IMG/VR virus record: IMGVR_UViG_3300025289_000025
Location: 26,297-90,296 of that record
DNA: 64,000 bases
Direction: 5' to 3' (one strand)
Source of the DNA: a virus
Each line of letters starts with the position of its first letter. The first letter of the stretch is position 1. The notes below the pieces were generated by a model, which was not told the DNA's origin, did not search any database, and was given only the letters and a program-made list of their open reading frames with translations. A program made the position numbers and the translations under genes. Shown here piece by piece: positions 57,135-64,000 of this stretch.

Positions 57135-58544
57135 TTAAAATTGTTCATTTCCCATCCATCCCTCGTCAAAATATAAAACTAACCTTAGTCCAAAATGCTC
57201 AACTAAATAGCGTGAACTAATATCTAGAATATCTACCAAAATAACATCATCTTTTATTCCAGGAACGGTGCGCAATCCCCTCCCGAGGGATTGTATTGTA
57301 TTAATTTCTGATTTTCCTCCGGCAGCGTTTATAATTGCCCCTAATGTAGGAATATCGACCCCTTCTTTCCAAACTGCATCTGCAATTACTACATCTACCA
57401 ATCCTTCATTTAAATCTTTTTTTATTGTTGTACGAGTGGTTCCAGGTATCTTACTCCAAACAAATTCAATTCGTAGATGAGGAAATAATCTATGTGCCAT
57501 ATCAAGAATATTATTTCCATGTTGTACAAGTGATACGATGATAAGTACGGTTCTGCCAGCTTTTACTAAATTATCAGCCGTTTGTAGAACTAGTTTATGG
57601 CGTCGGCTATTGAACGTTACGGAATATTTATATACTTCCTGATATGACTTCGCTTCTCTAGCGGCCAACGTAATGGGCAACTTTTTTAGAATAACTTTTA
57701 TTTTTGCCAATCTTTCCACCTCTGAAATTTTCTTTTTTGAAATGACTGGCCCTATGTAACCTTCAAGTGCTAGTTGTCCTTTCCCCTCATGAGGGAGGGT
57801 GGCAGTAAACCCAATTTTGAATGGGCAATCAATTGATGATAATACTTTAGCGTAGGATCCACCACCCTCCGTACTAAACGGTTTTGAAAATCTAGCGCAG
57901 TGATGAGTTTCGTCGATTACTACTATATCTATTTCTTTGAAAAATAAACTATCCGATGGAATATCTTTTAATGTTTGAATCGTCGCTATAGTTATTCTAT
58001 TTGGGGAATTATATCCTCCCCCCAGTTTGCCTACTTCTTTGGGAAAAAACTCAGAGGCGCGTTCAAATGTTTGCTCTAATATGTCTTTAGTATTTACTAC
58101 AATAAGACTGTTTAAATCAGGAAATAAAGAAATAAAAGATAGAAAAATTATTGTTTTTCCCGAGCCGGTAGGGTGAAAAATTACCCCTCGTATATTCGTA
58201 AGAATATTTTTTATAGCAAAGACTTGATCCGGTTTTAATTTAAGTCCTCTCGGAATAGTGATATTTTCTATTTGGTCATCAGTAAAATATGGTATTAGTG
58301 GTAATGGTGGTTCCTCTATGTTAATAGGTATGTTGTTTGATATACAATAATTTTTTACTCTAGGAATAAACCCGGTTAAAAATTCGCCTTTTTTAACTAA
58401 TGGTTTATAATATTCTTTTTCCACTCGTCTAAATTGAGTTTGGCGCCAATACGTTTCTTTATATTTTAGGAAATCTGCCAAAATTTTAGCGTCTTCATAA
58501 GTATTAACCTTGCTGAATATAGAATTTATTATTTTTATATTCAT
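57135..58544 (-). CDS. UvsW-like superfamily 2 helicase
   Basis: 469 residues. SF2 motifs in order: Q-like KLKPDQVFAI, I HPTGSGKTIIF, Ia LIVVNTKDILEQ, II VVIDETHHC (DExH), III IGFTATLPHEG, V ADAVWKEGVDIP, VI QSLGRGLRT. T4 UvsW unwinds R-loops and branch-migrates forks to switch to recombination-dependent replication; the Rad50/Mre11, RecA and UvsY-like genes fit that role. Overlaps the GIY-YIG gene by 4 bases. Confidence 0.85.
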   Translation of the reverse strand: MNIKIINSIFSKVNTYEDAKILADFLKYKETYWRQTQFRRVEKEYYKPLVKKGEFLTGFIPRVKNYCISNNIPINIEEPPLPLIPYFTDDQIENITIPRGLKLKPDQVFAIKNILTNIRGVIFHPTGSGKTIIFLSFISLFPDLNSLIVVNTKDILEQTFERASEFFPKEVGKLGGGYNSPNRITIATIQTLKDIPSDSLFFKEIDIVVIDETHHCARFSKPFSTEGGGSYAKVLSSIDCPFKIGFTATLPHEGKGQLALEGYIGPVISKKKISEVERLAKIKVILKKLPITLAAREAKSYQEVYKYSVTFNSRRHKLVLQTADNLVKAGRTVLIIVSLVQHGNNILDMAHRLFPHLRIEFVWSKIPGTTRTTIKKDLNEGLVDVVIADAVWKEGVDIPTLGAIINAAGGKSEINTIQSLGRGLRTVPGIKDDVILVDILDISSRYLVEHFGLRLVLYFDEGWMGNEQF

Positions 58545-59410
58545 TGCTTAGTTTCTTTTTGTTTATTGTATCTTATCTTTTGAGATTTAGATATTTTATC
58601 GTGGTATTCTTTACTATCCATTATGTTTTTCATTTTTTCTTGAAATTTAGGATTTGCCCATCGTTTATGGGCAGCTTTTGCTATTTTTGCTTTAGTCTCT
58701 GCAGAGTGGGGTTTTCTCGGCCTTCCCTTTTGGGCTATAGACATATTAGCTCTAGCTTCTTCACTCCTAACTTTTCCTTTGTTTGATGCGGACACTTTAG
58801 CTCTCCATTCAGGATCTTTGGCTATTTCTCTATTTCTAAAGGCGATTTTATTTTTGGTTTCCGTACTTAGAGGTTTTCTATTATTTTGGCCATCTAACAT
58901 TTTTTTTCTTAGTTCTGGATTTTCCCACATCTTTTTAGTTATCTTTGCCATTTTAGATTTATATTCTGGATCGGATAGACTTTTTTTTAGATTTGTCATA
59001 ATTCTTTCTCTGCATTCAGGATTTGCCCAATTTCTTTTGGTGGCCACAGATCTTTTGGCACATGTTTCTGGAGTATGTTTTACTCCTAAGCAATTTTCAG
59101 CTTTAGGACATATATCATATCCATATCTCGGATCATATGATTTATAAAAATCTTTCCAAATTTGTTCTCTTTCTTTCAATTTTGTTTTATCTTTTATTAC
59201 TTCTATAATTACGAACATAAAATTCCTTTCACCATATTTGTTATAAGCTCTTTGAAGAGTTATAGAGTGATGGTTTCCGTAACGAAGTTGGCCTAAATGA
59301 AACTTCCATCTAGATTTAAAATTAGCAGCGGACCCCACATAAACTTTACCATTCATTACATTTAATATCTTGTATACTCCGCCATAAGTAGGCCATATTA
59401 ATTTTCTCAT
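58541..59410 (-). CDS. GIY-YIG homing endonuclease with NUMOD3 repeats (intact)
   Basis: 289 residues. YGGVYKILNVMNGKVYVGSA is the GIY-YIG core, with FKSRWKFHLGQL (catalytic Arg) and REQIWKDFYKSYDPRYGYD. The C-terminal 170 residues have NUMOD3/helix repeats (SAETKAKIAKAAHKRWANP and variants). A free-standing selfish gene wedged directly against the UvsW-like gene, which is its likely target neighbour. Confidence 0.85.
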   Translation of the reverse strand: MRKLIWPTYGGVYKILNVMNGKVYVGSAANFKSRWKFHLGQLRYGNHHSITLQRAYNKYGERNFMFVIIEVIKDKTKLKEREQIWKDFYKSYDPRYGYDICPKAENCLGVKHTPETCAKRSVATKRNWANPECRERIMTNLKKSLSDPEYKSKMAKITKKMWENPELRKKMLDGQNNRKPLSTETKNKIAFRNREIAKDPEWRAKVSASNKGKVRSEEARANMSIAQKGRPRKPHSAETKAKIAKAAHKRWANPKFQEKMKNIMDSKEYHDKISKSQKIRYNKQKETKQ

Positions 59411-59625
59411 TACTTAAACCCCCCACATTTGCATCTCAGGTGAGGATTATTCCCCTCAAGCCTCCGTCCATTATCCATAAATACCATACACCCCGATGCT
59501 ATGTATTTATTTTTTCCATTTATGACTACTTCTTTCGAAATTAAACAATGAAGTTCTTTACTGTGCTCGCAAGTATCGCAATGATCCTCATACCATTCTT
59601 CAGTATGTAAAACTTTATGGCTCAT
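59410..59625 (-). CDS. Small Cys-rich hypothetical protein
   Basis: 71 residues with CDTCEHSKELHC, SGCMVF and RCKCGGF, a two-zinc-type or redox pattern. It overlaps both neighbours (TAATG and ATGA). Unknown function. Confidence 0.5.
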   Translation of the reverse strand: MSHKVLHTEEWYEDHCDTCEHSKELHCLISKEVVINGKNKYIASGCMVFMDNGRRLEGNNPHLRCKCGGFK

Positions 59626-59894
59626 TTACTCTCCCTAATTTCTTTTTCTTGAGAATAATGAGCTTTTAATATATCTACAGAATCTATAAATTTTTTCCAA
59701 TTACTATGCCATTCACCACAGTTGGGGCATTCTCTCAAAATTTGCCCCATTTTATAAACTATTTTTAATAATTCGACTTCTTTTTCTTCTTGTAAATTTC
59801 GTTGTTTTCCCTCTCGATACCCCCACCACCAAACTAATATTAATATTATGAGAATTAGAAATCCGCAAATTGCTATTTCTATAGCTGGAGTCAT
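59622..59894 (-). CDS. Small membrane-anchored protein with C-x2-C
   Basis: 90 residues. An N-terminal anchor (IEIAICGFLILIILILVWWW) is followed by a charged helix and RECPNCGEWHSNW. The topology resembles an inner-membrane spanin subunit, and the next gene is a small lipoprotein, but the Cys pair is not typical of spanins. Inference only. Confidence 0.45.
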   Translation of the reverse strand: MTPAIEIAICGFLILIILILVWWWGYREGKQRNLQEEKEVELLKIVYKMGQILRECPNCGEWHSNWKKFIDSVDILKAHYSQEKEIRESK

Positions 59895-60163
59895 TTTATT
59901 TCTCCCTTATCACCACTTTCTCTACATTTTTGAATATCAGTTGGCGGATTAACTGAGTAAATGAACGCTTCCTTGAGCGGATATATTTTCATTATCCTAT
60001 TTCCCTTTCTACAATTCAATTGTCCTTTCTCTGCCATCTCAACGCAATCTCCTTTGATGCAATTGCTATCTGCATTTTTATCCACATAGCATACCCATCT
60101 TTTCTCAGCACATCCAAATAAGATAATGGATAAAATTAGACTGAATTTAACTAATTTTTTCAT
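59891..60163 (-). CDS. Small lipoprotein
   Basis: 90 residues from ATG 60163 with AGGAG upstream; the frame can be extended to 60241 inside the previous gene. It has a lipoprotein signal peptide (MKKLVKFSLILSIILF then G-C at residue 18, an L-F-G-C lipobox). The mature part has five more Cys (VCYVDKNADSNCIKGDCVEM). It follows a Gram-negative style lipobox. It could be an outer-membrane spanin partner or a superinfection-exclusion lipoprotein. Confidence 0.55.
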   Translation of the reverse strand: MKKLVKFSLILSIILFGCAEKRWVCYVDKNADSNCIKGDCVEMAEKGQLNCRKGNRIMKIYPLKEAFIYSVNPPTDIQKCRESGDKGEIK

Positions 60164-60164
60164 T

Positions 60165-60584
60165 TTATTTCTCCTCTGGTGGGGATAGTATAGCATTAAT
60201 TTTTTTGCATATATCATGCGGGAGGATTCTATCAGAACCATACTTTTGACATATGCAATCTTGTATGGTTTCTTTTATTTGATTTAGTTGGGATTTCAAT
60301 TTTGACATAGGATGTTCCGGGCATTTTTCAATGTGCTCTTTGAGAATATCGGCCATTGATACAGGGGTGCTCTCCTTGGGTCCATATCGGTGACCACAGT
60401 AGACACATGTGATCCAATTTCCTGATTGGAGATCATCTATCCAATTTTTCAATTCCTCTTCTTTGAGAAGAGATGCACGGAGGGATTTTACGAGAACCCC
60501 TTCTGGTCCTTTGCAACCATTTGCTATTATTTCCCTTTCTATATTTCTTAATCTTTCGTCGGTGTTTTGTATTATTAGATTCAT
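60165..60584 (-). CDS. Small conserved phage-type zinc protein
   Basis: 139 residues. After a helical start (TDERLRNIEREIIANGCKGP) comes WITCVYCGHRYGPKESTPV, ILKEHIEKCPEHP, a C2HC-like zinc site typical of small phage and bacterial hypothetical proteins. A C-terminal helix follows. Function unknown. Confidence 0.55.
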   Translation of the reverse strand: MNLIIQNTDERLRNIEREIIANGCKGPEGVLVKSLRASLLKEEELKNWIDDLQSGNWITCVYCGHRYGPKESTPVSMADILKEHIEKCPEHPMSKLKSQLNQIKETIQDCICQKYGSDRILPHDICKKINAILSPPEEK

Positions 60585-61105
60585 TATTTTTCTCCCTTTG
60601 GTACTCTTACAGCCTTTTTTCCACTTTCCATCCGATAAGTATTTCTCCCATTAGCTTCGTTGAAATCCTTCACGGCGTTCTTAAATTCATCGACGCCATT
60701 TAAATCTTCATAGGCATCTTCGTAAAGGTTCTCGCAAAGTCTTTCCAAAATATCTTCTACATCAAGTTTAAGAATATTTTCAGTTTCTGCGATATATACG
60801 AATTCAGGTAGTTTTTCTTCATCATTACAACATATTAAATCTTCTAAAGTAGCATAATAAGAATCATTGAATACTACGGGACCGTCCCAATTTTCTAATT
60901 TCTCTGCCTTCTCCATTTGTTCTTTATCTCGACAGTCGTAGCACATCAGATTATGTACGGAGGGGGTTTCCTTTTCACAAATTTTACAGATGCCCTTCTT
61001 ACAACAATTCTCTGCTATGTCGTGAACGTGGGGGAGTTTGCAGGAAGAACAATAAGAAATATTCGTTGGGTTTCCCTCTTTCGTAAATAATGGGATGGCG
61101 TTCAT
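60584..61105 (-). CDS. Zinc-finger hypothetical protein with acidic C-terminus
   Basis: 173 residues. The N-terminal 60 residues have CSSCKLPHVH, CKKGICKICEK and CYDCRDK, two probable zinc sites. The remainder is acidic and helical (YATLEDLICCNDEEKLPEFV, NLYEDAYEDLNGVDEF). A small phage accessory protein; no known activity. Confidence 0.5.
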   Translation of the reverse strand: MNAIPLFTKEGNPTNISYCSSCKLPHVHDIAENCCKKGICKICEKETPSVHNLMCYDCRDKEQMEKAEKLENWDGPVVFNDSYYATLEDLICCNDEEKLPEFVYIAETENILKLDVEDILERLCENLYEDAYEDLNGVDEFKNAVKDFNEANGRNTYRMESGKKAVRVPKGEK

Positions 61106-61374
61106 TATTTTCCCTCTTTCTTAATCGTAAATCCCCCCATTTTAGCAGGTTGACCGTCTATGTTTGCCCTTGCAATAAAAATATCATCTGTAGTCATATG
61201 TTCAGTAATTTTTTCTGTAAGAACTGGAACTTCTGATATTGTTGTTTGTTTACCATTAGGAAAAGTACCTACTTCTCTGAATGTTACGGTTAATGTATCC
61301 CCCGGTCGCATATGAAAATTACGTTTTTCTTGCCCAGTAACTACAAATTCAGTAACTTTAGGATTCTTTTTCAT
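61105..61374 (-). CDS. Hypothetical protein
   Basis: 89 residues, beta-rich: TEFVVTGQEKRNFHMRPGDT, LTVTFREVGTFPNGKQ. The GDTLTV turn recalls OB or SH3-like barrels. No family recognised. It overlaps the methyltransferase by 4 bases. Confidence 0.45.
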   Translation of the reverse strand: MKKNPKVTEFVVTGQEKRNFHMRPGDTLTVTFREVGTFPNGKQTTISEVPVLTEKITEHMTTDDIFIARANIDGQPAKMGGFTIKKEGK

Positions 61375-62114
61375 TTTCCACCCCCCAATTGGATTAACAA
61401 GTCTCTATCTGTCGGAGTTCCCCACGGGATACACCAACGCCCAGGTACGCAGGATTCCAACCACCTTTCCATTGTTTGAACGTAATCTCCAGGTATTCCA
61501 CTGAAATACCTACTATCTCCTAGGGGGTGAACAGACATTTCTATGAATCCTACTTTGCTTACCAACTCTTTCAGTTCGGGGTCCTCTTCAATAAGTATCC
61601 ACTCCCCGCCTTCTATGTCACATTTCAAGTAGTCAATTTTTTCTTCGATCTGGAAAACCCTTATAAGTAAATCTTTGAGTGATATAGTAGTAGCCATACT
61701 TTCAATAGGAAAATCCCCATCCATTTTAAAAACTAAAGAACGTTGGCCAGAACTGTTCATATTGGTGGCCATAAATAATGGCAAAGAGTCTCCAGAATGG
61801 TTTGTTACTGCCATAGGAATTACGGTTATTTTATTTGTTAATTTATTCTCTATAATATTTCTGGTAAGAATTTGAATATTTAGCTCTGAAGGTTCGAAGG
61901 CATATACCTTTGCCCCCAATTTAGCTGCTGCTATGGATACTATCCCAATATGTGCTCCAATATCAACTACTACATCTAAGGGACCCTTGTGTTCCTTTAT
62001 ATTTTTTGGTGCTTGATCTATTAAAAATTTATCGTTTTCAAGAATCCATAACTCTGTTCCATCTTTCAAGTATGCTTTTTTTGCATTAATTTTGTAAGCA
62101 ATTGGTTTTTCCAT
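61371..62114 (-). CDS. FkbM-family SAM methyltransferase
   Basis: 247 residues. The FkbM pattern is clear: VVVDIGAHIGIVSIAAAKLG (SAM loop), VYAFEPSELNIQILTRNI, IDYLKCDIEGGEWILIEE and KVGFIEMSVHPLGD. Members O-methylate sugars or small molecules. With the glycosyltransferases and UDP-xylose synthase it suggests glycan tailoring, though the genes are far apart. Confidence 0.82.
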   Translation of the reverse strand: MEKPIAYKINAKKAYLKDGTELWILENDKFLIDQAPKNIKEHKGPLDVVVDIGAHIGIVSIAAAKLGAKVYAFEPSELNIQILTRNIIENKLTNKITVIPMAVTNHSGDSLPLFMATNMNSSGQRSLVFKMDGDFPIESMATTISLKDLLIRVFQIEEKIDYLKCDIEGGEWILIEEDPELKELVSKVGFIEMSVHPLGDSRYFSGIPGDYVQTMERWLESCVPGRWCIPWGTPTDRDLLIQLGGGK

Positions 62115-62121
62115 CTTCCCC

Positions 62122-62697
62122 TCACGTTATTCTTATTTTTCTTTTACAAATTACACAAGTTTTTATAAAAGGCAATCGGGGAGAACAACAATATTCTGAA
62201 AGATACTTCTCCAATGTTCCTCCCTGTTGGGTCATACTCTCAATTGATGCTTTATAGCAGGGATCGCATACATATAGGCTTCCCCCATGACCATACATAA
62301 ATCTATAAACAGCACCACATTTATTACAAATCCATTCTGCACCGTTGTTATTATAACTTCTTGCTAATCCCCCATGCCAACTATGATTACAAATTTTCCA
62401 AGATTCGTCTTTTTCTTTTTCATCTTCCCAAATATGGATACAATCTATATATTTACAATTTTTACAAAATCTTATCCCCCCGTACCCCCTACCCCAAGGA
62501 GATCCAAAACGTTCGTCTTCCCCATTATTTTGTAGGGATATATGATATTCTCCGGAAGGAACTTTTTTACTCCAATGGAGATTGGCATTAATAAAATTAT
62601 GATGAACCAGACAAACTTTTCTATTTGATATGTTATGGGTTTCTGCTACGGATTTTTCATCCCATTCATAAATTTTACCGTACAATTCAATTTTCAT
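62122..62697 (-). CDS. Cys/His-rich hypothetical protein
   Basis: 191 residues from ATG 62697 (AAGGAGG upstream). Several zinc-type pairs: FCKNCKYIDCIH, WICNKCGAVYRF, YVCDPCYKA, CVICKRKI. A central W-G-R-G-Y-G-G segment. Probably two or three bound zincs. Function unknown. Confidence 0.5.
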   Translation of the reverse strand: MKIELYGKIYEWDEKSVAETHNISNRKVCLVHHNFINANLHWSKKVPSGEYHISLQNNGEDERFGSPWGRGYGGIRFCKNCKYIDCIHIWEDEKEKDESWKICNHSWHGGLARSYNNNGAEWICNKCGAVYRFMYGHGGSLYVCDPCYKASIESMTQQGGTLEKYLSEYCCSPRLPFIKTCVICKRKIRIT

Positions 62698-62845
62698 CAC
62701 CCCTCCTTACAACACGTTTATTTCATCCTTCATCTCTCACCCCCTGCGCGGGCGGCGGACTCTGTAATTCGTCCTGAACATCCTCATGCATTCCTTACAT
62801 ATCCTCCCGTTCCCGCTATCAGCATCGCAACGATTAGCAGATGTA
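62698..62845 (-). other. Short GC-rich spacer with possible tiny peptides
   Basis: No gene of normal size. A 21-codon frame starting at ATG 62849 inside the previous stop (ATGA) with AAGGAGG upstream would encode a hydrophobic peptide (MIHLLIVAMLIAGTGGYV). Another 22-codon frame follows. Both are weak. Confidence 0.25.
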
Positions 62846-63376
62846 TCATTTTCCCTCCTTCTCCGCGAGCCGGGAGAGGGCGGCGAGTAACGGATCAACC
62901 GGCTCGATGTAATCGGGTATCTCCTTCGACAAGTAACGAACAAATTTCCCGTGCGTCTCAGCGTAGGCGATTTCGTTCCGTGTGCTTTCGCCGATGTACC
63001 CGCCGATGTCGAGCACCCACACCCAATCACATAGGTCGATCTTACGTAGGTGAAGTTCATCCAATTTCTTCTTCGTCTCCGCGTCAGGGAAAACACGCTC
63101 GTGATGCCCCCACAGCCCGACCGCAAGGACGATATTTCCTTCACCGGTAAGCCTGGCGTTCTCAGCGATCCACGCCTGCTTGAAGCGCGTTGATCCGCAG
63201 ATACAGACAATGGGCGGCTTCATGGCGCACACCTGCCCCTCCTTCTCCGCTCTCGCGGAATCCCGTTCCTTCAACACGGCGCGTAAAGATTCCGTCACGA
63301 GATCACCCGGCACTAACCCGTTGAGGATATCATTGCCGGTAAGTCTCGGATCATCCGCTTTCGTTATCAGTTCCAC
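62846..63376 (-). CDS. Nucleoside 2-deoxyribosyltransferase-like protein
   Basis: 176 residues from GTG 63376, chosen because TAGGAGG lies just before it and the preceding gene ends at 63385. Longer frames to 63460 would overlap that gene. The family block is clear: CICGSTRFKQAWI, GNIVLAVGLWGHH, LDELHLRKIDLCDWVWVLD, GGYIGESTRNEIAYAETHGK, common to phage and bacterial nucleoside deoxyribosyltransferase-like proteins. It could recycle or modify nucleotides. Strongly GC-rich compared with the rest of the window. Confidence 0.75.
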   Translation of the reverse strand: MELITKADDPRLTGNDILNGLVPGDLVTESLRAVLKERDSARAEKEGQVCAMKPPIVCICGSTRFKQAWIAENARLTGEGNIVLAVGLWGHHERVFPDAETKKKLDELHLRKIDLCDWVWVLDIGGYIGESTRNEIAYAETHGKFVRYLSKEIPDYIEPVDPLLAALSRLAEKEGK

Positions 63377-63384
63377 GTTTCCTC

Positions 63385-63645
63385 CTACTCGGTGAGATAT
63401 TTGATGAGGGCATCGGCGAGTCTCCGGTATGTCTCCCTCGCTTCCCCTTGTTCTTTCCACCAGTCAAGCGACTCGGCACACTCATGGTCATTACGATGGA
63501 TCACCTTCGCCATCTTCTCCCGGTCCAACTTCTCCCGGAAGCGGACGCATTGAGGACACTCTATTTCTTTGAGTAAGTAAGCATGTTCATTGCAACTCTC
63601 AGTAACATATCCCTTGATGTCACACAGGCACTTATCTTTACTCAT
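63385..63645 (-). CDS. Small Cys-containing protein, paralogous module to 56.6-kb gene
   Basis: 86 residues from ATG 63645 (GGAGGAGAG directly upstream). CLCDIKGYVTESCNEH and IECPQCVRF suggest a zinc site. The C-terminal FREKLDREKMAKVIHR ... YRRLADALIKYLTE matches the module of the gene at 56605-56868. GC-rich. Function unknown. Confidence 0.55.
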   Translation of the reverse strand: MSKDKCLCDIKGYVTESCNEHAYLLKEIECPQCVRFREKLDREKMAKVIHRNDHECAESLDWWKEQGEARETYRRLADALIKYLTE

Positions 63646-63656
63646 CTCTCCTCCCC

Positions 63657-63839
63657 CTATTTCCGCCGGATGGCTTCTACTACTGCTTTCGCTAAATCGT
63701 GTTCTCTCGGACTGGACATATTGATTGTTGGTGACAAAAGGTGTTTCTTTATATTCCAATCATACGGCCTATACCCCTGCCACCAGCGTATTGCGGCCCA
63801 TTCGATAACAGACCATTCTGATTTCTTCAGCATCTTCAT
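63657..63839 (-). CDS. Small hypothetical protein
   Basis: 60 residues, aromatic-rich start (MKMLKKSEWSVIEWAAIRWW) and a C-terminal helix (REHDLAKAVVEAIRRK). It starts within the stop of the gene at the window edge (ATGA). Not recognised. Confidence 0.45.
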   Translation of the reverse strand: MKMLKKSEWSVIEWAAIRWWQGYRPYDWNIKKHLLSPTINMSSPREHDLAKAVVEAIRRK

Positions 63840-64000
63840 TTCCCCCGTGCGGCGGTGATAGCGGCGTGGAGCGTTTCATGAGGTACACACGGCTGGTAAT
63901 CATGGTCGATTGTGAACGCCTTCGGATGGATATGGATGCGGGTGTTATAGTGATTCTTCATCAGCCACTCCTCGTCCTCCCTGCGCTCCTTCAGTTCCTT
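63836..64000 (-). CDS. Hypothetical protein, truncated by the window edge
   Basis: 54 codons of an open frame that enters from the right edge: ERREDEEWLMKNHYNTRIHI, a P-K-A-F-T-I-D-H stretch and HETLHAAITAARGK before TGA. Its start lies outside the window. No family recognised. Confidence 0.5.
   Translation of the reverse strand, partial: KELKERREDEEWLMKNHYNTRIHIHPKAFTIDHDYQPCVPHETLHAAITAARGK

Noticed and set aside
62737-63210. 157-codon minus-strand frame overlapping the deoxyribosyltransferase-like gene
   Set aside because: The overlapping frame has a clear protein family and ribosome binding site; this one is Arg/Ser-rich noise.

Overview
The window is a stretch of a large, AT-rich tailed-phage genome, probably a siphovirus: a lambda J-like tail tip protein and a long repeat-built fibre sit at the left end. 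Nearly all genes overlap by 1-20 bases, and most of the window is one strand of tightly packed small genes around a complete T4-style replication and recombination set. The host cannot be named. A J-type tail tip and a small lipoprotein with an L-F-G-C lipobox fit a Gram-negative host (inference).

Layout. 1-8646 (+): tail tip protein in two ORFs, a 1143-residue protein made of about 45 copies of a 20-residue unit, two small tail-associated proteins and an HNH-type endonuclease whose ribosome binding site lies in a hairpin. From 8643 everything is on the minus strand except one IS200/IS605 element. 8643-12861: a three-domain glycosyltransferase/methyltransferase/glycosyltransferase, small Cys-rich or basic proteins, a radical SAM protein. 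12858-25285: recombination and replication (Rad50/SbcC- and Mre11/SbcD-like, RuvC-like, RecA, 5'-3' exonuclease, SSB, UvsY-like, clamp loader), with structured non-coding elements at 19.9-20.6 kb and the IS element at 21.8-23.5 kb. 25343-30802: uracil-DNA glycosylase/DNA polymerase I fusion carrying an intein, and sliding clamp. 30.8-36.0 kb: small hypothetical genes, including a GIY-YIG remnant that has duplicated the 3' end of its neighbour. 36.0-47.4 kb: the most unusual part, with two SplB-like radical SAM genes each broken by a split intein whose halves flank a free-standing homing endonuclease gene, a further continuous intein in one of them, and a UDP-glucuronate decarboxylase with a LAGLIDADG intein, next to a DUF362 gene. 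47.5-58.5 kb: lambda-O-like initiator with a palindrome-rich candidate origin inside it, DnaB-like helicase, primase and UvsW-like helicase. 58.5-64 kb: small accessory genes (lipoprotein, FkbM methyltransferase, deoxyribosyltransferase-like protein).

How it works together. The phage encodes its own replisome (initiator, helicase, primase, SSB, polymerase, clamp, loader) and recombination-dependent replication set (RecA, UvsY-like, UvsW-like, Rad50/Mre11 pair, resolvase). It also carries sugar-nucleotide and glycosyl-transfer genes and three radical SAM proteins whose substrates are not evident. At least five inteins, two EDxHD-type free-standing nucleases, four GIY-YIG genes or remnants, one HNH gene and one IS200/IS605 element make it unusually rich in selfish elements. 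Four of the five inteins (all the Cys-type ones) sit directly in front of a cysteine that is a predicted [4Fe-4S] ligand.
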